From Sinonovacula constricta (taxonomy: Eukaryota > Mollusca > Bivalvia > Cardiida > Solecurtidae), in contig CM017561.1 of NCBI GenBank assembly GCA_007844125.1, positions 18,169,513 to 18,233,512 of the forward strand: DNA of 64,000 bases. Direction: 5' to 3'. Made by a program: the position numbers and the translations under genes. Each line of letters begins with the position of its first letter. Positions within the stretch are counted from its first letter, which is position 1. Of the stretch, positions 47,658-59,154 are shown piece by piece. The notes beneath the pieces are model-generated. The model was not told where the DNA came from and searched no databases. It saw only the letters and a program-made list of their open reading frames with translations.

Positions 47658-47814
47658 ATTTGAATGACATCTAGCAGATATTTAACCTTTTGCAGCGGAT
47701 GACTTTGCAGCAACTTTTTGACTAACAAAAGTTATATTTGCTATCTCTTTGTCTCTAGCCCTAGATTCGGCTGGCGATTTGACACGGCAGCTATGAATTG
47801 ATCGTCATTTAATT

Positions 47815-48065
47815 CATCTTATAAGGATTGTTACGTGTATTTCCTTTGATGAACACTGGACTTTGGCTCCTCAATTCCATCTTCACATGAACAGGATGCT
47901 ACAACCATTTACACTCCTCTTTTCAATATTTCTTGATTCAAAGTTCTTCTAATCGAAATACTACCTATATCTCTTCTAAACTTTAAACACTCTAAACACT
48001 GTCCTGTGCCTTTTCAATTTTTTATGTATGTTGCAATACTCAAAGGAACTTGTCATATATATTCT
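47815..48065 (-). repeat. Dispersed repeat family R1, right arm of an inverted pair
   Basis: Minus-strand reading runs from 'agtattgcaacatacataaa' through 'aaaggcacaggaca' and 'tgttcatgtgaagatggaat' to 'aacaatccttataagatgaa'. Together with 46455-46810 it encloses the older MITE copy. Confidence 0.75.
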
Positions 48066-48261
48066 TGTTGTACTTTGCATGGAGACACTGATTTGTTGAC
48101 ATGTTTAGCAAGGAATTCTTTACTTTACAACTTTGATTAGCAAATGTGTGTTCTATGGTTAGACAGTAGCGGAGACGACACTCAAAGGTGACGGTTCGTT
48201 TCAGTGCAAGCGAAATATATGAGTACCAGCATCTTTACCAAGACTGAAATATGCACATTAA

Positions 48262-48400
48262 TAAGAATAAATGACAAAGTCATATGAGCATTGCAACATA
48301 TACCAAACTCCGAAAAGGCACAGAACATGCAAGCCAAGCGAAAAGTAAGAACGAATTTGAGATGAGTCATTTAACTAAAAGAGCGAACCCGACAGTATAA
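48262..48400 (+). repeat. Dispersed repeat family R1, short copy
   Basis: Contains 'aatgacaaagtcatatgagc', 'attgcaacatataccaaact' and 'gagatgagtcatttaacta', which match the copies at 32565 and 50335. It breaks off before the 'cggtcagtcggc' part. Confidence 0.7.
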
Positions 48401-51400
48401 AAATGTTTAAATGAACTAACCAAATGTCACAATCTTTTTTGGAAAAAAATACACATTGAATAAAAGTAAGCATCAGCAGCATTCGGTTATGTCTGTATAA
48501 GTATGATCGTTTGCAAACGATATCCCTCCATACATCCACAAAATATTACTGCGATCGGTATAACCGACGTTTTGGTAAAATTTAAATTTTCCGTTCTCCC
48601 CTTGGAGACAGTTTATTGTAGGATGGTCTTGTGGCTGTCCTGCTTTTTGCAAGCCTCCCCCAAACAAACATAGGTCGCCACCCCCTCACCAAAGATATGG
48701 CCGGTAGAACCGAACAAGAATTTGCTAGGTTCCATCGTGCGGGTTAAGCTTTTGTAAGGGTTGTCTTTCGTGTACCAGCTAGGTATCTCGAATTATGTTA
48801 TCACATATGGAGACAACACATTGGAAAATGGTGTTGGGAAAAGACCTAATTGAGTTATGCCCCTTAGATAAATACTGATATAAAGCAAAATTTGTTAAAA
48901 TTACGATGTGTTACATCCCCTGAGTTATAACCTGCCATGCTGGTTTAAGACTCAAGTTTAAGCATCATGAATATACTTATGCTTTAATTTCAACTGCGAA
49001 AGCAAGAGAAGTTTCTAACTAAGTTCATGGTTTGACTTCGTATTTCGAAAACTATCATTGTAGAATTGTAATTGTGAAATATAGTTTGACTTTGTTAATA
49101 CCCTTCATAAACAGGGTTTGTTGTTTTATTTTCTTGTATTATCTATTTTACCGTTGTCCTTAGATATATTTGAACCTCTCTCAAGGGTCGGTAGTCCATC
49201 CTGTAATTGTAAGAAATTCCACTGATGACTTATCATGAAATATCTGCTATATAAGGGGTGATTTTCGACACAGACCCAGTTTTAAAGACATCAAATTTCA
49301 ATAACAAGAATATGGAATAATGTAAAGGCCCAATCAGTGTCTTGTTCACATTGAGCAGCGTTAGAGCGCGTGTAGGGTTAAAGAGGAGTGCTAGAAATAA
49401 TACCTTTACCTCAACCGTCTGAATAGCGAAGTTAAAAAAAAAAACGCAATAATTTTAGGTTAAATCCTATTCAGCAAGATTCTTTCACGTTGTAAATGAC
49501 AACGAAGAAATATGGCTTGAAGTCCTATGAAATAATTTATGCATTTACGCTTGTTAGAAGGGCATGATTCATATTTACATTACATTCCAGTGTGAATATA
49601 CGGTTTACTCACGTATACCTAATTATGCGTATTCTTATTCAATGCAGTTCATTGATATGCATTTTGGGATAACCAACCTACGCGCCCGAAAGAGGAAGAC
49701 TTAACTGCACACTTTATGTATTTAAAGCTTGTCTGTATGATTCTATTGGGTATGTTGAAATCTTGTTTTTGCTCTCCTCTCGTTGACTTCCTGAATTATA
49801 CTGATACATATCTATTTTGTTTAAAATGAGTGTATATGCACTAAAAACCTGGGCATTAAAAATATATGTATAAATGTATATTCTTGCATGCTTTCTTAAT
49901 CTTATTTATAGCTAGTACATTTTTAACGACTTGTCTTAACGGATTCATCCATCTTAATATTGTATTTTGGGGAATTTGGAGATTTACACTTTACTGTTCT
50001 ATACATAATTATCACATTTTCACTTACCTTTTCGTCGGCATAGCCGTAATGATTAGTTTAAAGTAAAAAATCAAGCTTATATCTTTGGCTAGATTTTGTG
50101 TGACATATGAATCTGATTCGATAAACGTTAACATGCATGTTAAGGTTTTGTGTGCAAGTTTATATACTGTACATACTATAAAGCCCTTGAAGTACTTGAA
50201 TAGTCTAGCGCGCTGACCAGTGAAATCTCTTGTTGGAGGTAATGATTTTGGAATATTTATTTATCAAGTATCACGATGACTGTTGTGTTTTAACGAGCTC
50301 GCCAGCAAATAATATACAGTAAACTTATCTAAATAAGGAAATATGACAAAGTGCTATTAGCATTTTAACATATTCCAAACATCGAAAAGGAACAGAACAA
50401 TGGTATTCACGTGCACGCCAAATATATAGTAGGAACACATCTGTGAGGAGTCTTTAAACAAACAGGGTAAATCCAACAGTTACCGACTTGGAACGGTCAG
50501 TCGGCAAAAGTGGCCGACTAGGGTGCTTAAACCGGCTTTGCTGAGCTCTAACCTTGCACTTCCAGAGGGATTTCTCAAATGTAAGCAATGAAAAGAAAAC
50601 CAAACCTCGTGAATTTCAAAAATGTTTAAGCGATGACGTCGTTAAAAGAAAGGAGTAACGTAATTGAAAAATAATGTCAGCATGTTATTGAGAAGAGAGA
50701 GCAATATTATTTCTATTAGAAGAACTGCACTAAATTCTTGATTGTAAAAGAAGAAGAGCAAATGGATGTAGCATCATTTTCATGTGCAGATGAGAGTGTG
50801 AAACCAAATTTCAATGTCCATCGAAGAAAAATACACGGAACAATCCTTATAGGATGAATTAAATGACAACATAGATTACATGAGACTTTTTAATCATGAA
50901 TAAGGAAATATGCCAAAGTTCTATGGGCATATCATATACGTTTGTGCTTAAAGACTCTTAATACTTCCTATTTTCGTTGAACAGCATTTTCTAAATGTTT
51001 CAATACGCTCCATGTGATCTGTCACATTCTTGACATGAGTTAATATTCTATGGACGCGTTATTTCGTCACATAATTTGGCACTTCAGTACGTGTGCTATG
51101 TTTTCGCAACCCGTAAAATTTTCGCAGCAGCAGTCATGAAAAGCCCTAGCAATAAAATTTTAAAACAAACAAAACAAAACAAAAGCATCAACATTAAAAA
51201 CGAGTCTATTAGTTTAACGCACTTTAAAGGCAGCCTATGCTGTTTTGTGCATAACTTCATTTTGCACAAATAATTAATCTTAATAAGTTGTTTGATATGA
51301 TTGTCGTAAAATCTCTATCATTTTATATTTACCTTTAAAAATAGATATATTTACTAATCTACAAACAGACACAATTGAAAGTGCTAAAACAAACTAAACA

Positions 51401-52660
51401 ATGAGTCACTATAGTAGCCTCCATAATAAGCTAACATATACAGTAACATACTTTAGCCAAGGGCTGTTGACTTTGGTGACGTTTGAATCCCTATATGATT
51501 AAAAGAAATGGTGTTATATTTATGTTACTGAGCTATAACCTGGTACTTCCTGAGGGGTTTCTAAAAATAAACTTTAATGGTACTAACAGCAAACTAGTGT
51601 TGACACTAAATTAACCCACCCATACTCCTATCACCCACCCCAAAACACCGTGGCCGCAATCCAACGCGTCATGAAGTAAATGCGATTACAATTCAGTGAC
51701 ATCGAGTTTTGCTGTATAACTATATCATTCCTTAGATTGAGGTGTGAATACTATTGACAGCGTCATGGTATGTGACCTCAGTGTACTTCCTTGTCTTGGG
51801 AGGGCATATTGATCTGAGGTGGGCCTGACCTCATGTCCTAAAACGGTTTTCATACAATTGTCATTGAGGAAGTGTCTGTCATCCAGCCAATGGATGAGGC
51901 TCTCTGAATATTTGTTTGGAAGCAGATACGTGTTTCGCGTTAGCGGACCCCCACCTCCACCCCCACCCCCTCTTAATAATGTAAGAGAGCATTGTACATG
52001 GTATTGGTGTATTAAAGGCGATATGGCAATGGAATAGACAAAGTTAACATACGTACCAATAAAGCTAGGTTCGCTGTTTAAATGATACTTCATTGAAATG
52101 GTCGCATGTCGTATGCGTGGTTAAAATGCTCGAACGGTAAGCTCGGTTATCTGTACATCAGTTCATTCGAATTGCAGTCGGGCCGAAGAAGTCTTTTTTG
52201 GCCAGTCTCCTCTGTTTTGTACAAATTACAATGTGTTTATTTTAGATCTCTTAACATAAAGAAATAGCATTTAGTTTTAAGAAAACATACTGATAAACTC
52301 TACATTGCATTGAACTTAAATAATAATGTAATTTTATCAAGTCTATTTCACTTTAGGGTCTGTTTTCAGTGTCTGTTTCATCACTATTTAGACATTTTAA
52401 ATACGAAAACTATTGAAGCTATTCCCCGTACACCTAATTTCACCACATTCTCCTTATACCATAAAGACGCACCCTAAAAATCTTCGAATAACTTCTTAAC
52501 CATCGTATGAAATATTTTGGGCATATGAAACCAGAGAAAGTATATGCCCTGACTTGTCAACTATTCAGAGAAGTTACACATGAATTGTGTTTTAGAAAAG
52601 ATCTTGTCCTCGGTACCGAAACACAATTATCAGCTTGAAAATCTTGACACTTATGCAGGT
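48400..52660. other. Gene-poor stretch
   Basis: Apart from the R1 copy at 50335 nothing was recognised. A minus-strand ORF at 51725-52093 contains a run of Gly codons produced by a C/A-rich simple repeat (51949-51971) and is not supported as a gene. Confidence 0.4.
50335..50863 (+). repeat. Dispersed repeat family R1, longest copy (about 530 bp)
   Basis: This copy carries all segments seen singly elsewhere: 'atgacaaagtgctattagca', the 'ggaacggtcagtcggcaaaa' block, 'cttgcacttccagagggatt', 'attgaaaaataatgtcagca', the 'tttcatgtgcagatga' block and 'caatccttataggatgaatt'. It is the best reference for the family. No ORF and no clear terminal inverted repeats are visible. Confidence 0.75.
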
Positions 52661-52662
52661 CG

Positions 52663-52922
52663 CTTAACTTGACATATTCTCTCTGTCTTACTTTTGATTC
52701 AAGTGCGTCAGAGTATGCGAGTGTGTGGGAATTTAACACTTGCCAGTGCTTCAAACTGATGCTTTGATTGCATGGAAACTTCATTTCACAATGTTCTACG
52801 CCTCTTTTAGTCATTCTGTGATTGTAAGATCTCATTGTACCATTATACAATGGTAAGAATGCCTCTGCCTGTTATCTATTGCCTGTTTTAATGATCTTTA
52901 TAATAAAAGAGATTCTAATTAA
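52663..52922. repeat. Direct duplication R2, first copy
   Basis: Matches 53776-54032 over about 250 bases. Shared phrases are 'acttgacatattctct', 'ggtcagagtatg'-like, 'gtgtgggaatt-aacacttgcc' and 'aatgcctct', with scattered substitutions. Confidence 0.8.
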
Positions 52923-53775
52923 ACATCACGAGGGACACATGCTAGTCAAGCAGCTAGTGCAAATTGTCTGTACTCAGGTCTTCAAATGAAGGGTCTTTGA
53001 GTAGAAACCCGAGCGTCCTGTAACATCAAACACACGGCCTACTCTACTGTATTGAAAAGCAAAACTCCTATCTAGCTTTAAGAATATTTAGCAAGACACC
53101 ATACGCTACACTGGTTAGTCTTGCTAATTTTTATCACACGTGCATGTGCACTGTTTTCGCCTTCGCTTCATTGACAAAGACAAACATTTCGCCGAACACC
53201 ATAAAACTATTCACCGACCTTCTAAATACGTATATTCGAATAAGTTATTATCCACCGTATGGAAAGATATAATATTGGTACATGAATGTAGTAAGTAAAT
53301 GCTTCCATTTAGAAAAACAAAGGGTTGCTATACCTGCATTGTAAGTAGAACCATCAACTCGCTTCCCCGGAGCTAAATGTCATTGATAGATATGCATATA
53401 TGGCAAGTAATTGTATAGAATTGCAAAGATCTAATCTTCGATGGGTTTCTCGAATGGTGCCATGTCTTTCCGAATTTATAAATTTGAATGAGTTAACACC
53501 ATCACTTCAAAGACATAACGTAGATTTCGACTAACTATTTAAATGTCAAAGATATATATACGTTTAATGAAATTATCCAAGGTACTGTGTACAATGTTCA
53601 TGCGCCGTTATAAGATGATTATTTTTGTATTTTAACTTTTTGCACCTTCTCATTTAATCATCTCTAAAATAAATTCCCGATCCTATTCTCTTATATGTTT
53701 GCACTCGCCAGTGTTACCTGACTAACTTTTATATGAATTTCACAATTACTATTTTATATTCAATAATATAAGTCT

Positions 53776-54032
53776 TCACTTGACATATTCTCTGCGTCTC
53801 ACTTTTGACTCAAGTGGGTCAGAGTATGTGCGCGTGTGGGAATTAAACACTTGCCAATGCTTCAAAGCAATAATCTGAATAAATCAAATTCATTGCACAA
53901 TGCTCTATGCCTATTTCATTAATGCCGTGGTTGTCAAGGATCATTACACCATTGTAAAAAGATTATAATGCCTCTATCTGAGATCTGTTGCCTATTTCAA
54001 TGGCCTTTGTAATGAAAGCGATTTTAATTAAT
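53776..54032. repeat. Direct duplication R2, second copy
   Basis: Second copy of 52663-52922, offset by about 1.11 kb in the same orientation. Divergence is high enough that no ORF is shared between the copies. Confidence 0.8.
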
Positions 54033-56214
54033 ATGTACAAAGTACAATTGTCGCAGTACACTTGATCTCATTGTCAGTGTGGTATCGGTCGTTTCACATC
54101 CCCAAGTTCATCGTTCGAAAGTTTATTATATGCAAACTTGCCATTAAAACTTGCATGAAGATGGTATTGAATCTATAACTCGCAACAGAATGCATGCTTT
54201 TATTCGAAATGCATAAACGGCATGATGAACACACTTAAAGGTGCTAATTTCCTTGACTTATGACCTTTCAGTCTTCTTTATGTGTCCCTGGCTATTTGTA
54301 AGGGGTTTTCCGTCCAGAAATTATAACAGCTGGCCATATATGTGTCGGTGCAATAATAAACAAATCAAATACAATCTCAATAGATTTGAAAACAGTAAAT
54401 ATCTTAAGCCTTGTGAACATCAACAACAAGCATCTCCTGGATAAACACTTAGTGGGATGAATAAAGACACAACAAGGCTTTGTATCTATACTTTATTGTA
54501 TGTACGAGAAATATTAAATATTTCGAAAGACAAAAAAAAAAAAAAACGACTTACACGCCTTTGCACATAATTCAACAAATTAGTAAAATCTTTATGCCTA
54601 TCGCATCATGTAAACATTATGTTTAACAATAAACAATAATAGATAAAAATAACTACATCAACAAAACGAAACAGCAACATGCTGATTGCGTTTTTCACTA
54701 TGTTAAAGATATTGTGATTATTCATATATAAGGCAAACAAAATAAAATACGCCAATATGATAAAATGTTGACATATTTCTAAAAGTTAAAAAAAACAAAA
54801 AACAAAAAACAACAACATTTGCATCAGTTTTACTTTGACTCAATCGTGATGAAAACTTGAAGTCGCAATCGCCGGGGAAACTTATAATATTTACACACAG
54901 TTTAAACAAACATGTTCCCCGTGAATATCTGTTTAAGACATATCAAATATCAAATATATGCTAATTAAGACGAACGCAACATACACATAGTTAATAATGT
55001 CATTAAACGTCTAATATAAACCTTCATCTGGGTTATACCTTTTGGGAGAGGAAACTAATAAATACATAAAACAGAGGATATAAAATGTAGGAATGTAAGC
55101 AAATACTTGTGTTTATCTCTAAGTGATAATAATTTAAACTAAAAATATCTTTTAAAAGGGGTTGGTCAGGTATTAATAGAAAACATATTGATCATTTTTT
55201 TTTCCGTTAGAAAATGAGTTTTTTTAAGAGCCGATGCATCAAATTCGTTTCGTTTGCGCCTCTCAAGTTGAAGCTTCTCAAATTAATTTTGTATTATTTA
55301 TGACTTTAGTAACCAGCCTTTAAAACATATTACGACAGCGGATAACTTTAATAGGAACGTATGTGTCTCTGCATGGAACGTCTACCATGAGATACGCTCT
55401 AATATTCAATCTTAGGTCAAACGTAAGTTTAGAAAGCTACGCCGACAATAAGGTTGTATGAGCAGGTGTTATTCTAAATGACCCAGGCTGCAGACCAACA
55501 GTTCATTGTAAGTGAAGACGTCAAACGTCAAAGCCCTACTGTCTGTCAATTCTTATTTGTCTTTCTGTTCGGCTTAAACTCTTATTTTAAGAACAGAACA
55601 AAACAGAACATAATTTATTTAAGACGTGTACAAAGTAAACAAAGTCTTTTCCATATACAATATCACAAATATAATAATGCCAACAGTATAACAGTATAAC
55701 ACATAATTACAAGTGAAACATCTAAAATAGTAAAACATCTAAGAGGATGAACACAACAATTTCATATTAACTTTTAACATTTAGAATAGTATTTCTTATA
55801 TCAAGAGCATCTTCAACAAATATGTGATAATTTCACAAGTTCTACTTTATTCCTTGAATTCAAATAGTTAATAAATTTAAACATTGATGGATTCTGGTAT
55901 AGACCTTTGTGCAAATATTTTCTTCTAATTACACTTTAACACGAACAAACACAAATAAAATGATATTCGTCCTCTAAATCACGTGTATCACAACACAAAC
56001 AATAACGTTATTCTGGTACAATTCTAGGCCTATCATATCGGCATGTTTGCATGCGTAAAGGATGAACAGATAATCTCAATCTTCAAAAATAAAACCGTAG
56101 ACTTCTAGGCAAAATATCTAGATAGTTTTCATAGCCAAAAACATGCTTGCATTCCTTATATAACTTTAAAACAGGGCTTTCTAGAGACCGAAGCCATTCA
56201 TTTTTAAAACAATC

Positions 56215-56760
56215 AATAACTTTTAGTTTGAACTCCAAAGTAAACAGTTTAACATCAACAGAGTGCGGATTTTAGACAACCTTCTTACAGAGACATTTTG
56301 TTCGTATTTTAATTATCATTTTCTTTCTAATTTTGTGTAATCGAAACACAAAATGAGCTGAAGCCAAAATTCAACTAAGAAAGGTTTCTGATAGTGGACA
56401 ATTGCCGCTTTCTTATATGTCTTTGTTCTTTTTTATCAGCGGTTCACTTTAACTTCCAACAGATTCGAATAAAAACAGACTATATTTTTCTTGCAATGTT
56501 GATTTTAAAACAATGCAAAAAATGTCTGTACTCATGTCTTTACTTGAAGTTTCTGAGAGTAAAATCCCGAGAGTGTTAACTATCCTCTAATCTTAAAACA
56601 CACGGCCTAGTCTTCTGTATTAAATAAAGCATAACTTCAATGTATCCACTCTTATCTAGCTTAAATAGAAACCCCATGCGAAATTGGTTAGTCTTGCGCA
56701 TTTTTATAAAATGACTTTGCGCATATTTGTACACTGTTTTCAATCTTAATATACCAAAAG
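56215..56760. repeat. Tandem duplication R3, left copy
   Basis: Pairs with 57085-57665 through 'caactaagaaaggtttctga', 'cgctttcttata', 'aacttccaac' and 'gcgcatattt'. The part from 56521 also resembles 52975-53200 ('gtctgtactcaggtcttc', 'cacacggcctactct', 'ctggttagtcttgc'). Confidence 0.75.
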
Positions 56761-56761
56761 C

Positions 56762-57060
56762 TGCTTCGACCGAACCTGGTAGCGCAATCGGTAGAGCGTC
56801 GGCTCCAGGTACGGGAAGCCCCGGGTTCGATCCCGGGCCGCGACATACCAAAGTCGTTAAAAATGGTAGTGGTATAGCTTCCTTGCTAACGCTCAAGCAA
56901 ATATATGGGTAGTTCCACGACTTGTTGGCCCGGTGTTAGGATAATGTGACTGGGTGTGGTATCATGCCAGGTGTTCAAGACATGCTATACACAGTGGACA
57001 CCGTCTCCAGATAACTGAAATACTGTTGGTGGGACGATAAACCCAAAAAACAAACAAAAC
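56762..57060 (+). repeat. tRNA-derived SINE, near full length
   Basis: The head 'ggtagcgcaatcggtagagc' is a good A box, and 'cgggttcgatcccgg' is a perfect B box about 40 bases on. The body matches the truncated copy at 11935-12225, and the element ends in an 'aaaacaaacaaaaccaacaa' tail. Cloverleaf pairing is incomplete at the 3' side, so it is not annotated as a tRNA gene. Confidence 0.9.
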
Positions 57061-57084
57061 CAACAAACCAAAAGCTTCAAATTC

Positions 57085-57665
57085 TATTTGCTGAGTTCTA
57101 AGTTGTTTGTCTGCTTAAACTCTGATTCATAGACAACAATCTTATAGAGATATTTTGGTATAATTTCGTATTTTAATTGCCATTAATTTGAATAGATACT
57201 AACATTAAAATAAGAGCTGAACATAAAAAATATATATATTGTGCAATCAAAACAAAATTTTGAACTTAAGCCAACACTCAACTAAGAAAGGTTTCTGAAA
57301 AAGGACCTTTGTCGCTTTCTTATACGTATTTATTCGTCCTTATAAGCGGTTCGCTTTAATTTCCAACTGTTTGAAGTGAAGACCAGAGAACAGCCATTTT
57401 CTTGCATTGTTGTAAATAGCTTGAAAATTCTGGGAGTAGAAACCTGAGAACGTTAACTATATTGTAAACATCAAGCACATATCACACTTTAAAGTATTAC
57501 ATCAAACATACCTTCAATGTGCCCACATTTATATAGCTTTAAGATTTTTTTAAAAGAAACCACAAGCTATATGTTTCATCTTGGACAATTTTACTGTAGT
57601 ACGAGATTAATCGTTATATATAAAGCCATCTGATATAAGTATGCGCATATTCGCACACTATGCTC
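57085..57665. repeat. Tandem duplication R3, right copy
   Basis: Right-hand partner of 56215-56760, separated from it by the SINE at 56762-57060. The order of shared phrases is the same on both sides. Confidence 0.75.
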
Positions 57666-57737
57666 GCTTTTATGGATAAACGCTTCTTTGGCAATGGCAT
57701 GAGTACAATGAGTAGAAAATGAAGTTTTTAAATGGGA

Positions 57738-57788
57738 ATAATACCGGATAATACCGGATAATTCCGGATAATACCGGATAATACCGTA
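57738..57788. repeat. Short tandem repeat, unit ATACCGGATA
   Basis: Four to five copies of 'ataccggata' with an 'attccggata' variant. Simple local repeat. Confidence 0.9.
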
Positions 57789-57789
57789 A

Positions 57790-59098
57790 GGTTTAATCAA
57801 CCCAGGGATGGATCCGGGGGATGGGGGGTGCATCCACCCACCAACTAGGTACAAGAGTAGAGTTGTGAAAACACATACATGTAAGCTTAAAAATACACAG
57901 CTTTTAAATTAAATTGTGTCTGTTGACTGCTTTAGGGCGTCTTACTGTGTATATATGTAGTTTTACTGCGGTAAAGTTGAATGGATCTTGAATTATAACC
58001 CCCACTACCCCCACCCCCGACCTCACCAAAATATTCTGGTTCCGCCCCTGAATCAATCCCACCACTCTGCTAACAATTGGACATATTGTTATTGACAATA
58101 TGAAGATAGTCATAAAATATTACATTCTTGGAGCTACAACATAATTTTTATAAAATTTATATTAGAATATTAGTCTATGAATTTGAACAAAATAAATAAT
58201 AAAACAAAATATTTGATGCGATTTAGATATAATCACAAATTCTTAATTCAGAAATAAAATTAATAAATATGATTAAAAAACCTTTGCGTGGACTCTGACT
58301 TACATTCTGCTTATATTGTGTAGCAAGCAATAAGATTTTTAAAAAGTTCTATAAAATATAAACGTCAGAAACTGTACTAAATTACAGTTATAATTTCATA
58401 TTGATGAACCTGGTTACGAATTCTGTCTAGTTTTCTGCTAATAATCAAATGAATAAAAACACGAATTGTTAAACAAACATCCTACATCCTATGTTATATA
58501 CACGCTCTCAATCACTTCATGTTATTGAGCCCGCTCGTCAAAATGTTAATTTGTTATAACAGATAATTGACTTAAATGTAATCATTTGAAACGGATGAAA
58601 AGAAAGTGTACATTAAATGTAAATGGGAAAATAATAAATTTTATGTATATGATTTGTGAAAAATATTTATGCCATGTCAGTGATTGAATAATGTTGACGA
58701 AACAGCAAAAAATCTTGTTATTTTTTTTTAAAACACGACAACAATACAAAATGTACTAGAAGACGACAACATAACAGGATGTGCCTCCAACGTTGACACA
58801 GAACAAAATGTGTTTAAAAAGCAACAATAATTCAAAATGTTATAGAAGACGTCTACGCATCTAGATGTGCTTAAAACGCACACAAAAACAAAATGTGCTT
58901 AAGAATGATCGCAGAGGGGATTCTTCAATTTATTGAAGGAAAACACGCTGGTGTAAGTAAATTTGCTTAGGGTTAGAAGTGATTATATGACACAGTTGTA
59001 TTTTTGTTAGGTTGATACTTTCAAATTGAAATACAATATAAATGGGGTATTTTGAAGTAAATCAATAACAGTTTTATTACGTTTGGAATCAAAGACAG
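57790..59098. other. 3' flank of the second GTPase-pseudokinase gene, gene-free
   Basis: AT-rich. At 58730-58910 a loose repeat of 'acaaaatgtgcttaaa' phrases about 30-60 bases apart can be seen. No exon was found. Confidence 0.45.
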
Positions 59099-59104
59099 TT
59101 TATT
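59073..59104 (-). terminator. Polyadenylation-type signals (two AATAAA) after the second GTPase-pseudokinase gene
   Basis: On the minus strand AATAAA occurs at 59099-59104 and 59073-59078, about 50 and 77 bases past the TGA at 59155-59157. Position fits a normal short 3' UTR; usage is not shown by sequence alone. Confidence 0.5.
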
Positions 59105-59154
59105 CTAGCTGAACATCATTCAATTAATCTTATTATCTTAGTGGTAACTGATAC

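Noticed and set aside
51725..52093. 122-residue minus-strand ORF with a Gly run
   Set aside because: The Gly run is simple C-rich sequence; the remainder matches nothing I recognise and has no splice context.
56765..56846. Functional tRNA gene
   Set aside because: A and B boxes are good but the acceptor stem is not closed, and the sequence continues into a body shared with 11935-12225, so it is a SINE head.
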